This document shows, piece by piece, positions 33,449-47,256 of a stretch of 64,000 nt of DNA. The notes under the pieces are model-generated. The model saw only the letters and a program-made list of their open reading frames with translations, was not told the DNA's origin and did no database searches. The stretch spans positions 124,001 through 188,000 of the forward strand of contig JPHH03000017.1 of the NCBI GenBank assembly GCA_000750105.3, given 5' to 3'. The DNA comes from Tolypocladium sp. Sup5 PDA-1. Lineage: Eukaryota > Ascomycota > Sordariomycetes > Hypocreales > Ophiocordycipitaceae. Numbering within the stretch: the stretch's first letter is position 1; the number at the start of each line of letters is the position of its first letter. A program made the translations under genes and the position numbers.

Positions 33449-35115
33449 ATGTCGCACATCGACTACGCCCTCTTCGAGGCCCCCGTCGGCTATGCCGTCT
33501 TCAAGATGGTCCATCAGGCCGACGCGGTCGGCCTCAAGTTGAAGGAAGTCCAGGAGGCTGCCACCGATCTCTCCAAGTTCGGCAAGATGGTCAAGCTGGT
33601 CAACTTCACCCCCTTCGAGTACGGCGGACCCCGTGCCATTCATTGAGGATGTTGTGGAGTTGATATGCTAACGGTCTGCGACAGTGGACACGCCGACGCC
33701 ATCAACAACATCAATGAGGTTTCCGAGGGCATCTGCACCGACTTCCTCAAGTCCGTTCTCGAGCTCAACCTCCCCAAGACCAGCGGCAAGAAGAGCAAGG
33801 TCGTCCTGGGCGTCAGCGAGAAGGGCCTTGCGGGTGCCATCAAGGCCGAGTTCCCGGGGTTGGAGTGCGAGACGGCTGATACGTCCGAGATCGTCGCCGA
33901 CGTCATCCGTGGCATTCGCCTGCACGCGGAGAAGCTTATCGAGGGCTTGAGCATGGGCGACATTGAGAAGGCGTGTCTGGGCATGGCCCACGCCTACTCC
34001 CGCGCCAAGGTCAAGTTCAGCGCCACGAGGAACGACAACCACATCATCCAGGCTAGCGCCATCATCGATTCCCAGGATAAGAGCTTGAACCAGTTCCTCA
34101 TGCGCGTCAGGGAATGGTACGGCTGGCACTTCCCCGAACTCGTCAAGATTGTGTCGGACAACCTCACATACGCCAAGCTCGTCTTGACGATTGGAAACAA
34201 GAAGACCCTCAACGACGAGAGACTGGACGACATCGCCGCCGTGGTTGGCGAGGACGGCAACAAGGCGCAGGCCATCATTGACGCCGCCAAGGTCTCCATG
34301 GGCACGGACATCTCCGACGAAGATCTCCAGATCATGCTGGGACTCACCCGCAACGTTGTCAAGCAAGCCGAGAACCGACAGATGACCTCCAACTATCTCC
34401 AGGACAAGATGCACTCCGTTGCTCCCAACCTGCAGGCCCTGATTGGCACTACCGTTGGTGCTCGCCTAATTTCCCAGGCTGGCTCTCTGAACAGCTTGGC
34501 CAAGAGCCCAGCGTCGACTCTGCAGATTATGGGTGCCGAGAAGGCGCTCTTCCGTGCCCTCAAGAGCAAGAGCAACACGCCCAAGTACGGCATCATCTAC
34601 CACAGCAGCTACATCGGCCGAGCTGCCCCCCGCGACAAGGGCCGCATCTCGAGATACGTCGCCAACAAGTGCAGCATGGCTTGCCGCATTGACAACTTCT
34701 CCATGGAGCCATCGACGCGCTTTGGCGAGGCCTTCAAGGAGCAGGTCAACGACCGCTTGGAGTTCTACGCCACGGGCAAGAAGCCTTCCAAGAACGCGGA
34801 CGTCATGGTACGTACCACCCACCGCATGCCATTGTGTACCAGATGTTAACTTTGTTGTAGAAGGCGGCCATTGCCTCTCTGGGCGACGTTGCTGAGAAGG
34901 ACAGTGACGATGAGATGGCTGATGCTTCTGAGCCGGCATCTGCCAAGAAGGACAAGAAGGAGAAGAAGGAGAAGAAAGAGAAGAAGGAGAAGAAGGAAAA
35001 GTCCAAGGACAAGAAGCGCAAGCGCGATGAGGAGGAGACTGCTACCGTCCAAGTGGACGATGCGGAAAAGAAGAAGAAGAAGAAGCGAAAGTCCAAGGCT
35101 GCCGACGACGAATAG
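33449..35115 (+). CDS. NOP56: Nop56, box C/D snoRNP core protein
   Basis: Exons 33449-33618, 33685-34807 and 34861-35115 encode 515 residues. Nop56 pairs with Nop58, fibrillarin and Snu13 to guide 2'-O-methylation and early processing of rRNA in the nucleolus. The N-terminus YALFEAPVGYAVFKMVHQ and LVNFTPF mark the NOP5NT domain and distinguish it from Nop58. The central Nop domain includes the conserved GAEKALFRALKSK-x-NTPKYG stretch, then IGRAAPRDKGRISRYVANKC. The tail is a Lys/Glu-rich KKE repeat (about residues 455-515). The first intron (33619-33684) uses GTACGG and a GCTAAC branch site. Followed by two ribosomal protein genes. Confidence 0.95.
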
Positions 35116-36029
35116 AACCCGGACGTTAGTCACACGGCTTTCGCTTTGGGCTCGTCTTCCGCACTCGGTGCGGGCCAGAAGAAGGCTGCGCAAGGAGCCC
35201 AGACTGGAGCTGCAGAGAGGCGAGGTGGGAAACAGGCGAATCCTCCATCCGAGTTCCGAGCTCTGGAGAGACGATTGGGGGCAACATTGGCCGCCGTTCG
35301 TACTGTTCGGAGGCTCCTGGAGAACTAGAAGCGTTCGTGACGGGCGGGAGGTCTTGCAGAGGTTGCCATGAGTCGAGGAAGAAGCTGACGATGGCTCCTG
35401 TATGATGCAGAGCGATCAGAGGATTTCTTGGCCGGCTGCGTGCTGCAGATTTTTGCTTGAGAGGAGTTTGCAGGATCAGGCTGCGGCGTTTGAGGGCATC
35501 AGGCTTACATTTCTGTTTTGGTACATGTATATTTGGAGCCTCCTAGGCAAGTCAAAGGATGATTAATGTCATCTTTTTCATGTTCAAGCATTGCCGCGAA
35601 TGGTGTGACAGATTACGGTCTTCAACGGTGCAGCAGGGGGCTGGGTCAAGCACAACCCACCTCTTAGACCACCTCTTAGATGATTGCGAAGAGCCATGGT
35701 TGATCGGATCATAGGAGGGCCGCCGAGAGCAATCAGTCTGACGTCAACTACGGCTTGGTTCTGAATATGCACGCTGGCTGGCACATAGTCTGCGGCCCAG
35801 AGACCTGTAAGGCTATACATCCCGAGTCTGGGCCGATGACTGTCTGCACTACGTCATGGTTCACGCGGAGACACAGAGGCATGATCATCAAAGGTGGTCC
35901 CAGCCAAGCATTCATTATCCGAAGCCGCCGGATGTGCTCTATGCTACACCAACGCCCTTTTGTTGCAGTCCATGGTTACCCAGCCGTTCACCAACTACCA
36001 TTCCAAACCAGAATTTCCATGTCGTGCGT
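35116..36029. other. Intergenic region between convergent genes
   Basis: The 3' sides of NOP56 and the ubiquitin-S31 gene. No feature was recognised. Confidence 0.4.
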
Positions 36030-37140
<1,111 letters not shown>

Positions 37141-37890
37141 ATGGTCAAGAAGAGAAAGAACAAGTACGATCTTCCCTCTCCGGTCCTCGACGCCGCAATT
37201 CGCTGTCGCCGACGGCGCATCTCCACGAGCCGTCTGCGAAGAGCGATGCGGCCGACGATGATGCACCTCGCAAGGGACTCTGGCTAACGTACACCTCACA
37301 GCGGTCGCAACAAGAAGGGCCGCGGCCACGTCAAGCCCATCCGCTGCAGCAACTGCTCGCGATGCACGCCCAAGGATAAGGCCATCAAGCGGTTCACCAT
37401 CCGCAACATGGTTGAGTCTGCTGCTATCCGTACGTCTCCCCTCGGCTCTCCCCGCCCTCCGTCGCACATTCATTCTAGGAGGCGATTGGGGCTGCACGGA
37501 GTCGATTGAAAATACTTGCTAACATCTTCATAGGTGACATCTCGGATGCCTCCGTCTTCTCGGAGTACACCGTACCCAAGATGTACCTGAAGCTGCAGTA
37601 CTGCGTCTCTTGCGCCATTCATGGCAAGATTGTCCGGTACGTTGTCCTTCCTGGGAGTGTGACAACTGCGCCCTCGGGCGTATGTGCTTCAGATGAGCCT
37701 TGGTCGTACTATGGATACACTCCCATAATACGATCTCCGATCGTCTGTTTAGCCGGTACGTGGAACACATTTGCTGACAAGAATTCACAGTGTCCGATCC
37801 CGCGTGGGCCGCCGCAACCGTGCTCCCCCGCCCCGTGTCCGCTACAACAAGGACGGCAAGAAGATCGTCCCCACCACCCCCAAGGTTTAA
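37141..37890 (+). CDS. RPS26: 40S ribosomal protein S26 (eS26)
   Basis: Four exons, 37141-37163, 37302-37429, 37534-37636 and 37791-37890, encode 117 residues. The protein is complete: [18 protein letters not shown], the zinc-binding CSNC and CVSC pairs, [15 protein letters not shown] and the basic tail. eS26 sits at the mRNA exit channel of the small subunit. Three introns of 138, 104 and 154 nt in a short gene are typical of fungal ribosomal protein genes, with the first after only eight codons. I inspected the introns for box C/D snoRNA signatures and found none I could support. Confidence 0.96.
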
Positions 37891-38340
37891 GCGGGAATGA
37901 TGATTCGGATGGAGTCTGGTTACGGTTACGTCTGCATTCAAAATGGGATTTAGATGAACAACTGGTGTTGAGAATCGAGGAGATTTCAAATCAATCGGAC
38001 TACGTCTTGTCGTCACATGGGCCGTGTTCGTGTCGTAGATGTGCCTGGTGTTGGGTGTCGTAATGGTCCCGGGGATGGTGTTCGTCTTCTCTTTCGTAGA
38101 AAAATCGCGGCACAGTAAGCCTCGTGTGAGCTTGGATGCCCCATACTTGTCCTTGAACTCGAACAGCTGACCGTATCACGTACTTGATACAGCGACTCCA
38201 GGCTGAAGCCGTCTACTGCTGTGATGACGTTGCACTTCGGAGAAGAGATGCTGCAAAAGTAATTGTCATTGGTATGATTGTTGAACTCGTTCTCGCGTTT
38301 GTATCCTTCATTACATCCATCTACCTACATCCCCAATCAC
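37891..38340. other. Intergenic region between convergent genes
   Basis: The 3' ends of RPS26 and of the mucin-like gene. No other feature was recognised. Confidence 0.4.
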
Positions 38341-41261
38341 TTACATCCCCGTCCTGACCAACTCCATCCCATTCTGCGCACACTCGTAGGGATCGATGCA
38401 GACTCCGCCTCCGCAGCAGCTCCCAATTAGGCAGAGGAATCTCTCGTGTCCATTCTTTGCGCAATCGCTATCCGTTTTGCACTGGCCGACAAAGTTGTCA
38501 CACTCTGTATACTCAAAGGCCACTGAGGTGCCAGAGACGGTCTTGCCACAGACACACCCCGTGTTGGCAATGAGAGCGCTGTCCGGATATGCGCACGTGT
38601 CGCCTTGGCCGTAGTTGGAGACGCCGCCGTTGGGGCAGCAGGCAATCTTTGACGGGTCCTGGATGGTGATGCTATACGGCTTGGGGAACTGCGGCGCCCA
38701 GTTGAGGGTTGCAATGGCATCGATGCGTGTGACGCCTGCCCGGAGGCTCATCTTGAGTGGCAAGTCGCCAGCGTTCAGGTCCTCGCAGATGTCGTCCTCG
38801 AAGCTGCGGTACGAGTTGTACGTGTCAATGTACTGCTCGATGGCACTGGCGATGCCCGGCGGCCGGGACCTGTTCTTGGAGAGAGCCTGCTTGAGGATCT
38901 CCCAGAGCTGCTCATAGTACATGACGACCAGTTCGGCCTCTGCCCTTTGCGCGTCGTCGAGGCCCTGGTTGTACAGCTCCGCCCGTAGGGACCCGGCACT
39001 GAGGAAATCCTGGCTTGTTGTCTCGAGCGTGGTGATGATGGTGGAGAGATCGGGACACGATCCGCCAAAGGGATGTACGAAGAGGAATTTGACGATGTCA
39101 TTCTTGACAGCCGTGCGGCATTTCTTCGTGCCCGAGTCGGGGCCGGGGAATGTGCAGTCAAAGACCCATTTGCCGAGAGTCGCGTCTACGTCTACGTCGT
39201 TGCACTCCGAATCCCCGATCTTGAGGAGCGGGTACTTCCTAATGGACATTGTGACGGGGTTGTTGCACTGATCCTTTATATATAGCGACTGCGTGAACTG
39301 CGTGTCATCCATCCGCTCGGCCAGTCCGCCCCTGGAGCACACCACTCCTGAAAGTTTGGCCAGCTGCTTGTACAGGCTGTCAATCATGATGGACACGTCG
39401 TAGCGGCAGCTGTTGGTAGAAAAGTGAATCCCTTGTGCATCCAGCATCATGGCATTGCCAAGGGAGTCGACGACCGAAATATGGCTCCGATTGGAGACGT
39501 CGACGTAGTGCGTCCCCTGGGCGCGTCACGCAGAGTCAAGAACAGAGGATCAACCCCGTCAACCGCAAAGTCCACGGACTCGATGTATGGGAACGGGATT
39601 GTGGCGTTGTGCTCCCGCAATTCGGCGTTGTGGAGCAATGCCCGGCGAGTACGCCCATGGACTGGATCTTGGGGCAGGTGATAGCATGTTTCCTGGGCTA
39701 TTGCCCCGGTGCGAGTCACATGGGTGAAGTTGGCGGCGGGCAGCGTGGGTGGTGCGGTTGCTGTGGCGTTGGGAATCAAGGTGGATGTGGTAATATCTGA
39801 GCCAGTTGGTGCGATAAAGATAGGGGTTTGGATCGTGCTTGTTGTGATGTTCGCAAGTATTGACGTTTGAACCACCGCGGGAACAGACGTCAAGATCCTG
39901 GTTGACCTCGACCTTCCGGAGTTGGAAACCCATCCAGTCCCTGGCGATGTGGTTGCGGTCGGCACTGACGATGTAGAGTTCCATCCAGGAAAGCTTGTAC
40001 CAGCCTTCGAGGAGCGGATGTTGGTGACTGTGAGGCTGAGCTTTGTCGGAAGCGTCGAAGCAGCGTAAGAAGTGTTCGTCGATACAGAGCTCCGGTTTGA
40101 AGACATGGGGGTGAAGGTGGACGACAGAGAAATTGAGCCAGATACACTCGGGCTAGAAGAGGTAGTTGTCGAGTTCCAGCCACCGCCCTTGGACGTTGTT
40201 GAGGCCGAGCTGACTGAAGGCAGGCTAGGCTTGTCGCGGGAGGTCTTGGTCACATGTCCGGGTGGTGTAGTTGGGCCAACGACTCTGGAGCTGCTCCATG
40301 TGTAGGTTGTGTGGTTCTTGGAAGAGGAACTTGAAGCAGCGGAGGAAGTGTAGGTGACAAGATTCGAGGACTGGCTTGAAGTAGCAGAAGAAGTGGAGGC
40401 GTCTGTACCGGAAGAAGGGTTCGAAGTAGCGGAAGAAGTGTAGGTGACATTCTTCGAAGAGTGGCTTGTGGTGGCAGAAGGAGTGTAGGTTTGGCTACCA
40501 GAAGAGGGATCCAAAGTAGCGGATGGAGGATAGGTGCTATTGCCAGAAGTGTGAGTTGAAGTAGCAGAAGAGGTGTACGTTTGATTCCCAGAGGATTGAC
40601 TCGAAGCAGCGGAAGAATTGTAGCTTTCAGTCCTGGAAGGTTGACTTGATGTAACGGAAGAAGTGTCGATCTTAGTCCCAGCAGTGTGGCTTGAAGTAGC
40701 GGAAGAAGTATTGCTGGACGTGCTATTATGGCCAGAGCTCGCCGAAGAGACCGAAGACGACCCCGAGGTGAATGACGTGGTAGTGGTAAACTTGGTGATG
40801 GCCGATGTTGCTGATCCTGGCCCGGTCCCCGCTGTCTTGGACGGTTCAGCTCCAGTGGAGGTAGTAGATGTTTGAGAACCAGTTCCACTGGTCGTTGTTG
40901 ACGGCGCCCCTGTCATCCCCGTACTAGAGAGCTTGGGCGTGGATGTAGCCCTGTGTCTACAGGTATGGCTCAAAACACACTTGCACTAATATCTCCGAGT
41001 AAGCAACTATCCAGCACATTCAACAGCTCACGTGCGTATTTCAAGACTTACGTGAGAAGAGATGACGCCCGGGTCATACGTCGCAAACTGCGTCGGCGTA
41101 GACGCCTTGTGGCAACGGCTGTCCAGCACGCTGGAGCAAAACTGCCGGCCACTGCGGTACAGGGACGTAAAGAGCGCGTCTGGGGTGCACGATCCGGCGC
41201 TCTGGCTTGCGGGCAGGGCGCGGACTCCATAAAGAGCGGCGAGGAAGAGAAGAGCACGCAT
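38341..41261 (-). CDS. Secreted mucin-like Ser/Thr-rich glycoprotein with Cys-rich C-terminus
   Basis: A signal peptide (MRALLFLAALYGVRALP) opens exon 1 (41261-41052). Exon 2 from 40985 encodes a cysteine cluster, then about 330 residues dominated by Ser and Thr, including nine 15-residue repeats, then a non-repetitive part. The last part, ending 38341, has a globular region (FSTNSCRYDVSIMIDSLYKQL onwards) and a Cys-dense tail (CKTDSDCAKNG, then CLIGSCCGGGVC). It is probably a cell-wall or extracellular O-glycoprotein; no GPI signal is seen at the C-terminus. At about 39515-39565 the frame changes. Either a 47-nt intron (39517-39563, GTTGAC to CCCAG) is removed, giving 935 residues, or one base is missing in a C run. 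I do not recognise the family. Confidence 0.7.
40299..40703 (-). repeat. 45-bp coding minisatellite, nine units
   Basis: Nine consecutive 15-residue units of the pattern SATSSxxSGNxTYTS (for example SAASSQSSGNQTYTS and SATTSHSSKNVTYTS) in the mucin-like protein. Units have diverged in sequence but not in length, and most carry an N-x-S/T glycosylation sequon. Confidence 0.9.
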
Positions 41262-42282
41262 AGTAGACGGCTGGAACAGCAAATGCAGAGACAGCATGGG
41301 TGTGAGAAGGAAGACGGAGGAAGCGGTTCTGAAGGTCGTCGGAAAGACGTGAGGGAGACTCGTTCTTCTTATGTAGTTGCGGACAGGGCTGCTTCACACA
41401 TGCTGCTCTCGCCTCTGCAGCTGGGCATCGTGGAACGTCGCCAAAATATATTACATGGCATCTGCCAACGGCCGAGGCGAAGGAGGTTTGGACGTGAAGG
41501 GCCTCGACCCGATGAAGGGCATCGCTGCTGAAGACGTAGCCGAACATCCGAGTGCAGACCCCGAGCCGGAAAGTATGACATTGCATTGACCTCGAGGCCG
41601 GAAGCTGAGTCGGCCAGTTGGTGATATACCCATAGCCCCTGAACCAGCTGAAGAACCGACCACTTCAAGATCTTCAAGCCGAGCACCTTACCATCTTCCC
41701 TCTCCCCCCCTATATCCCCAGCTCTTACCACAGCGCCCGGCGCCACCGCCCCCAGCATCACCTCAACACAGCTCAAACGAACACATCAAGGCCCTCCACC
41801 CCGACGCCATGTCTAGCCCACAAAGGCACGCGTTGCAGACAGGCGCCGAGCATCCTCGCCGGACCACGCGCCATCTACTGTCGTGCACAGGATTACACGC
41901 GATCCGGCAAGAAGCGTGCCTTGAAAGCTGCGGTGCGAGGCAGGCGGCGTGAGCCAAACCGGCAGAGAACTATTGGATCAGCTTGCATACGGTGCGGTGA
42001 GTCAGGGGCACAAACGACCCAGCTTCGCTCGCGTGGGACGGGTTAACAAGACTCGCACAAGGCGCCTGGCACCAACTCGCCAGGGGGGATTACAGGCGTC
42101 TATTGCCGACATCACGCAGCCGGCTGAAAGCATAGCTCGTTTCCACATTCATCCAAAACATCTTACACGCAATGCCCGAGTCGCCCTCCCATCATGGTCA
42201 TCAAATCCGCCCAAATCAACAGTAAAGCCCTGTCCTGGTCACGTCTTATGTACACATCGCAACACATTAGCCCATATCAACA
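41262..42282. other. Intergenic region
   Basis: Promoter of the mucin-like gene and 3' side of SMC4. No gene was recognised; open frames overlap both strands. Confidence 0.4.
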
Positions 42283-45200
42283 TCACCTCAGTGCCAGCGT
42301 CGTAGTATGCCCCGTGCCGGCCGGCCGTTGCGGCGGCTGCGGCCGTGAAATAAAGTCCCTGTTCTCAATCGTCACGCTCTTGGTCATGTGGTTGACCTTG
42401 TACACGCCGACGAGGCGCGCCGCAAGCTCAAACATGTTGTTTCGCAGTGAGATGACGATGAACTGGGCGTTCTTGGTCCGCTCCTTGATGTAGTTGGCAA
42501 CAATCGAGACCTGGACCGTTTAGCATTAGCAGATATTACCAAGGACGGAAGAGAATAACTCACGTTTCTGAAATCCAGGGCGGCATCAATCTCGTCCATG
42601 ACATACAGCGGCGTAGGCTTGTAGTGGTGCAGAGCAAACACGAGAGCCAGACTGCTCAGCGTTTTTTCGCCACCAGACAAGTTGCCAATGTTCTTCCAGC
42701 TCTTCTTCGGCGGCATCACACTGAACAGGATGCCCTCGCTAAACGGATCCAGGCTGTCCACCAGTTCCAGCTCTGCGTTGCCGCCCATGGTGATCATCTG
42801 GTACATTTCCTTGAGGCGGAGCGAGATGGCGCTGAAGCCCTCCATGAAGCCCTCCAGGCGCAGGCGCCGGAGGTCATCGCACCGCTTCTTGGCCGAGTCG
42901 CGCTGGGCAATGGCCGATTGGAGGTCGGACGAGCGAGCGGCGTGCTCCTCGACTCTGCGGCGGTAGTCGGCCAGGACGCCGAGGTCCACATTGACATTCT
43001 GGGTCTTTTCCTCCAACGCGGCAATCTCGCCCTTGAGCGTCTCCTTGCTCATATCCGCAAGCTCGTCCGGGGTGTACCTGGGAAGCTCGTGTGGTTGGCT
43101 GGATGATTCCCCTTCCACTTCTTCTTCTCCTGTTTCTTCCTCTGGTGTGGCGTCTGTCATCTCGGCATCCTCGTTCGACGCATCACCCATGTCGACGTCT
43201 TCGTCAGTTGTCGAGGCGTCTTCTTGCCTTTCGGCCTTGGCCGGTTTGGGAGCTGGAGGAGCTGATTCGCCGATGAGGTCTTCGATGTTTTGGAGCACAA
43301 GCTTGGACAGCTTCTCGTTCCAGTAGCGCAGTCGCTTCTGGTTCTCAGCAAGCGCCTTTTGGTTTTCCTCAAGCTTGTTGCGCATTTCGATCTCAACTGC
43401 GCGGCTCTCGTTCAGCTCCGACGTCTTTTCGTCCAGCTCCTTCTTGAACGCCACGAGCTCCTTCTTCTTGGCAGCAAGCCCTGCTTCCGCCTCTTCGACA
43501 CGGTTCTTGAGCTCCTCAGCCTTTTCGCCCTGGTTGTTGATGTCGTCCTCAAGCTTTTCCAGGTCCCGGACAGCAGAGTCCCTCTCCTTGGTAGCCTTGG
43601 CCATGTCTTTTGCCAGCTTGACCTTTTGCTTCTCGGCCTTGGCTCTTCGGACCTCGGCGCTGGACATTTCTTCGCCGTGAGACGTGATTTCCTCCTTGAG
43701 TCCATCGACCTTGGCCCGCTGGGCTCGCAGCTTCTCACCGCCAACCTCCATGATCTTGTTCTGCAGGGCCTTGATTTCCTCCTCGACGCTGGCAGTCTCT
43801 CCGTGGAGTTGCCCAATCTCAGCGTTGAGCTTGGCCACCTCCTTCTGCAGCGCATTGATGCGGCTTGAATCTGAGGCGGACGGCTGGTGCTCCTTGCTGA
43901 CCTCCTTGATGCGTCGTTGGACGTCAGCGAGATTTCGCGTGGCGCTCTCAATCTCCAGACCAATCTTTTGCATTTTGGTGTCGAGGCGCGGGATCTGGTC
44001 GTTTAGCTCCTTTAGACTGCCCTCGCACTCCCGTTGATACTCCTGGAACTCTTGAAACTTGGTTTCCCAGGCGTCTCGGTCGTCCTCGAGCTTAACGACG
44101 TTTTCCTTTGTGGTCTCAGCAACAAGCTTGGACGACATGAGACCCTTCTTCACAGTCGAGCCACCACCAGACATGGTACCAGACTTGTCGATTAGCTCGC
44201 CGTCGAGCGTGACGACTCGCCATCTCTTGGCACCGTACGCAATGCGGTTGGCTTGGGCCAAGTCGGTGGCAACCAGAGTGTCCTGCATGGCGTGGTAGAA
44301 CGCCGGGCGGAACTTGTCCTCCTTGGCTTTGACCAGGTCAAACAGACGGGGCGCATTCTCTGGAGTCTGGATGGGTGACAGGTCGCGCGATCGCAGCTTG
44401 TCCAGGCATATAAAGTTGCCGCGGCCCAGGTTGTTCTTCCTCAAGTACTCGATGCACTGCTGACCAGCCTCTACCGTTTCGGTCACAAAGTTGTCCAGAG
44501 CAGCACAAGCCGTTGAGACAGCGACGTCGTATTTTTGGTCGATGGCTCCGAGGTTTCCCAGCCGGCCATGGAAGCCGTCAATACGACCCGACTCTCTCAT
44601 GCGCATGAGGGCTGTCAAGACGTTGCCTCGTGTCTGGGTGTTAGCCAGACTCGAGCGGGCCTCGTCAGCCTTTTGCCGGGCATTGGAGATCTTGGATCGC
44701 ATCTTTGGCTCCTGTTCCGAGAGGACTTTCAGTTCAGAAGTCATCCTGTCGGCCTCCTTGACCAACTCCTCCTTTTCCGCCTCGCATGACTTGAGCTCCT
44801 TGACCTTGGCGGCCTTGCCCTCTTCGATGGAAGCCACCTTGGCTTCTAGCTCCTCAAGCGCAACGGCGCCAGCATTCGCCTTTTCCTGGAGGATATTCAT
44901 CTCGCTCTCCGCCACGGCAATGGCGGATTGCTTCTGGTTGATCTTCTCCACCCAAGGCTCCAGCGACTTTTGCTTGGCCGCAATCTTGTCGGAGAACGCT
45001 TGGGTCTTTCCTTTAAGGCCATCTCGAATTTTGGCAAGCTCAGCCTCTTCTGATTTGACTTGCTCTTCCAGATCTGCCACCTCCTGGGTCCAAGTTTCAA
45101 GGTCCTTGTTGCATGTCTCGATGGTCTCATCTGCCTCGGTGGTCGAGTTTTCCGCGTTGGTGATTGTCTTCTCGAGCTTCTTCCTCTTGTCTTCCAAGAA

Positions 45201-46861
45201 CTTGCGTTTCTCGTCAAACTTGACTCGCTCCTGGTCGAATTTTGCCATTTCCTTGACCAAGCCCTGTGTCTGCTTGTCCTCCGTCTCAAACTCCTTGCTG
45301 CCCTTGGAATACTGCTTCTCGAGGTCTTTGATGAACTGCTCGCTGCCTTGGTGTTTCTCGAGTTCCTCGTCAAGTTGAGCTTGCATCTGATTCGTGGCCT
45401 CTTCCGTGACGGCAACATTGTCGTTGCACTCGTGGATAAACAGTTGGTACAGGGCAGACTGCTTCATGGCCAACTCGTTCTCATCTCGGATGTAGGCGAG
45501 GGCCTTTTCCTTCTTGTCCTCCAAGCTGTGCTTTTCTTTTTCGACATGTTGGACTCGACCGCTCTTTTCCATGCAGATTTCGTTGAGTGTTTCAACCTCT
45601 GTGGCAGCCTCGTCGATGGGCGTCTTGTATTTGGAGGTTCCGATAATGTCCTCGAGATACTCGAGGAGGCCGTCCTCGTGCTCGTTGCCAGCCTTGGCCT
45701 TCATCTGAGCAATCGACTCCACCTCTCCCTGAAGAATCAAGAATCGCTTGTGATCGAGGTCGACGCCGCGGTCGCGTAGGAGCGTGGTGACTGTTGTGAA
45801 GTTTGATTCCTTGTGGTTGATGTAATACTTGCTCGAGTTGTTTTTGAACGCCTTTCGAGAAATAACGAGTGCGGAGTCGGGGACAACCTCGTGACCGCCA
45901 CCAGGCTGTGACTGTTAGCGGAGAATGAACCCGGAGGCGTCGATCGACGTACCTGGTCCATTACTTCCTGGAAATGGACTTCAACCTCGCAAAAGTCCAA
46001 GTTCGGATACTGGGCCGAGTTGTGAATCAGAGCCGAGATCTTGCCCTGTCGCATCTTGCTGGCTCGGAATCCAAAAACAAAGAGCAGAGAGTCGATGACG
46101 TTGGACTTGCCAGAGCCATTGGGGCCAACAACGGAGGAGAACGAGGCATGGAACGGGCCAACCTCTTGACGTCCAGCGTAACTCTTAAAGTTGTTGAGGA
46201 TGAGATAGGTGAGCACAATCCGAGACTTGGGCGTGGTCGTCTCCTCAACGAACGGTATGGTGACTGTCCGCTGCTTAAGAACAATGTCAATTGGCCGGTC
46301 CATCAGGGTATCGAACGGCTTGATTGGCTTGATCGTAGCCTGCGTGTCGTCTGGGTTTTGCGTAGTATTCACGCTGGAAACGGTGATGTCTGCCAGAGGC
46401 GAGCCATGCAACTGGGTCGCATCTGGCGACATGGACGGCTTTGGTGTTGGCGGCGCGAGGTCCGGAGCCGCAGCCATGGAGGCTCGCGGTGCGACGCTCT
46501 TGCGCTTGCGCGGCGAGGACTTCTTTGGGGGGTCCTCGGGGTCTGGCTTTATCGTCTGATCGGCATCGAACACTTCGCTGGGCTCGGTCGCCGCCGCAGG
46601 GGCTGGGGCTGGAGTCGGCGTCGGCGTCTTCTTGGGTCGTCCGCGACCGCGGGTTGCTGCGGGAGCAGCAGCTGGTGCAATCGACCTCCGGCTCCGCGTC
46701 TGCCGCCGCGGGCTCTTTGTAGTCTCTGGCGCAAAGTCCTCCTCCTCGTCGGTGGGGACCTTTGTGGTGTTTGCGATCTCGTCGTCGTCGTCGGAATCGA
46801 TGATGGCCGTTCGCCTGGTCGCGGCGCGTCGCGACGGCCGAGGGGGAGTGGTCGCCGACAT
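42283..46861 (-). CDS. SMC4: Condensin subunit SMC4
   Basis: Exons on the minus strand 46861-45953, 45905-42564 and 42510-42283 give 1492 residues. SMC4 pairs with SMC2 to form the ATPase core of condensin, which compacts mitotic chromosomes. A disordered basic N-terminus of about 190 residues with many TP/SP sites (likely mitotic kinase targets) precedes the head: Walker A GPNGSGKSN (Lys252). Two long coiled coils flank the hinge (GFHGRLGNLGAIDQKYDVAVS). The ABC signature LSGGEK is at 1379-1384 and Walker B LYVMDEIDAALD just before the last intron. An acidic insert (about 43080-43220, DEDVDMGD and repeated E/D) interrupts the second coil. The length is near the family's usual. It diverges from the ELYS-like gene, 395 bases away. 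Confidence 0.97.
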
Positions 46862-47256
46862 GGCGGGCAGTGGCTGCCGTCTTTTGAGGGCCGATGTATG
46901 AACGTACAATTAAAGGAGATGTTTTGAATGGAAGATCAAAGCTCACTGCAGCGTGAGGCGTTGCGTTGTCGTATCTACAATTGCTGGCTGGCTGGCAAAA
47001 CGGTTGCAAAGTCCCCCGCGTGTCACCGGGGCTCACTTTGTTTAGAAATGTCCTAAACGGTGCTTTGTAAACAATCGCAACCCCACCCCAGGGCGTGTGG
47101 GCGTGCGCCAACCCAGATTGGTCCACGTGACAGCGCGACACACAGAACGTTGTTGGTACGTACCGCCAGCCAGTGAGCTCTCCATCGCATTCGTGTTCCA
47201 GTGATAGCTTCAAATCGCCTGGCCGATGCTCGGTTTTCATCCCCCTAGCCGCCGCC
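46862..47256. promoter_or_regulatory. Divergent promoter between SMC4 and the ELYS-like gene
   Basis: A 395-bp region serves both start sites. It contains GTCCACGTGACAGC at about 47121-47134 (a CACGTG E-box). No TATA was recognised. Confidence 0.45.

Noticed and set aside
37164..37790. Possible intronic snoRNAs in RPS26
   Set aside because: A GATGATG occurs in intron 1, but no paired D box or terminal stem was found.
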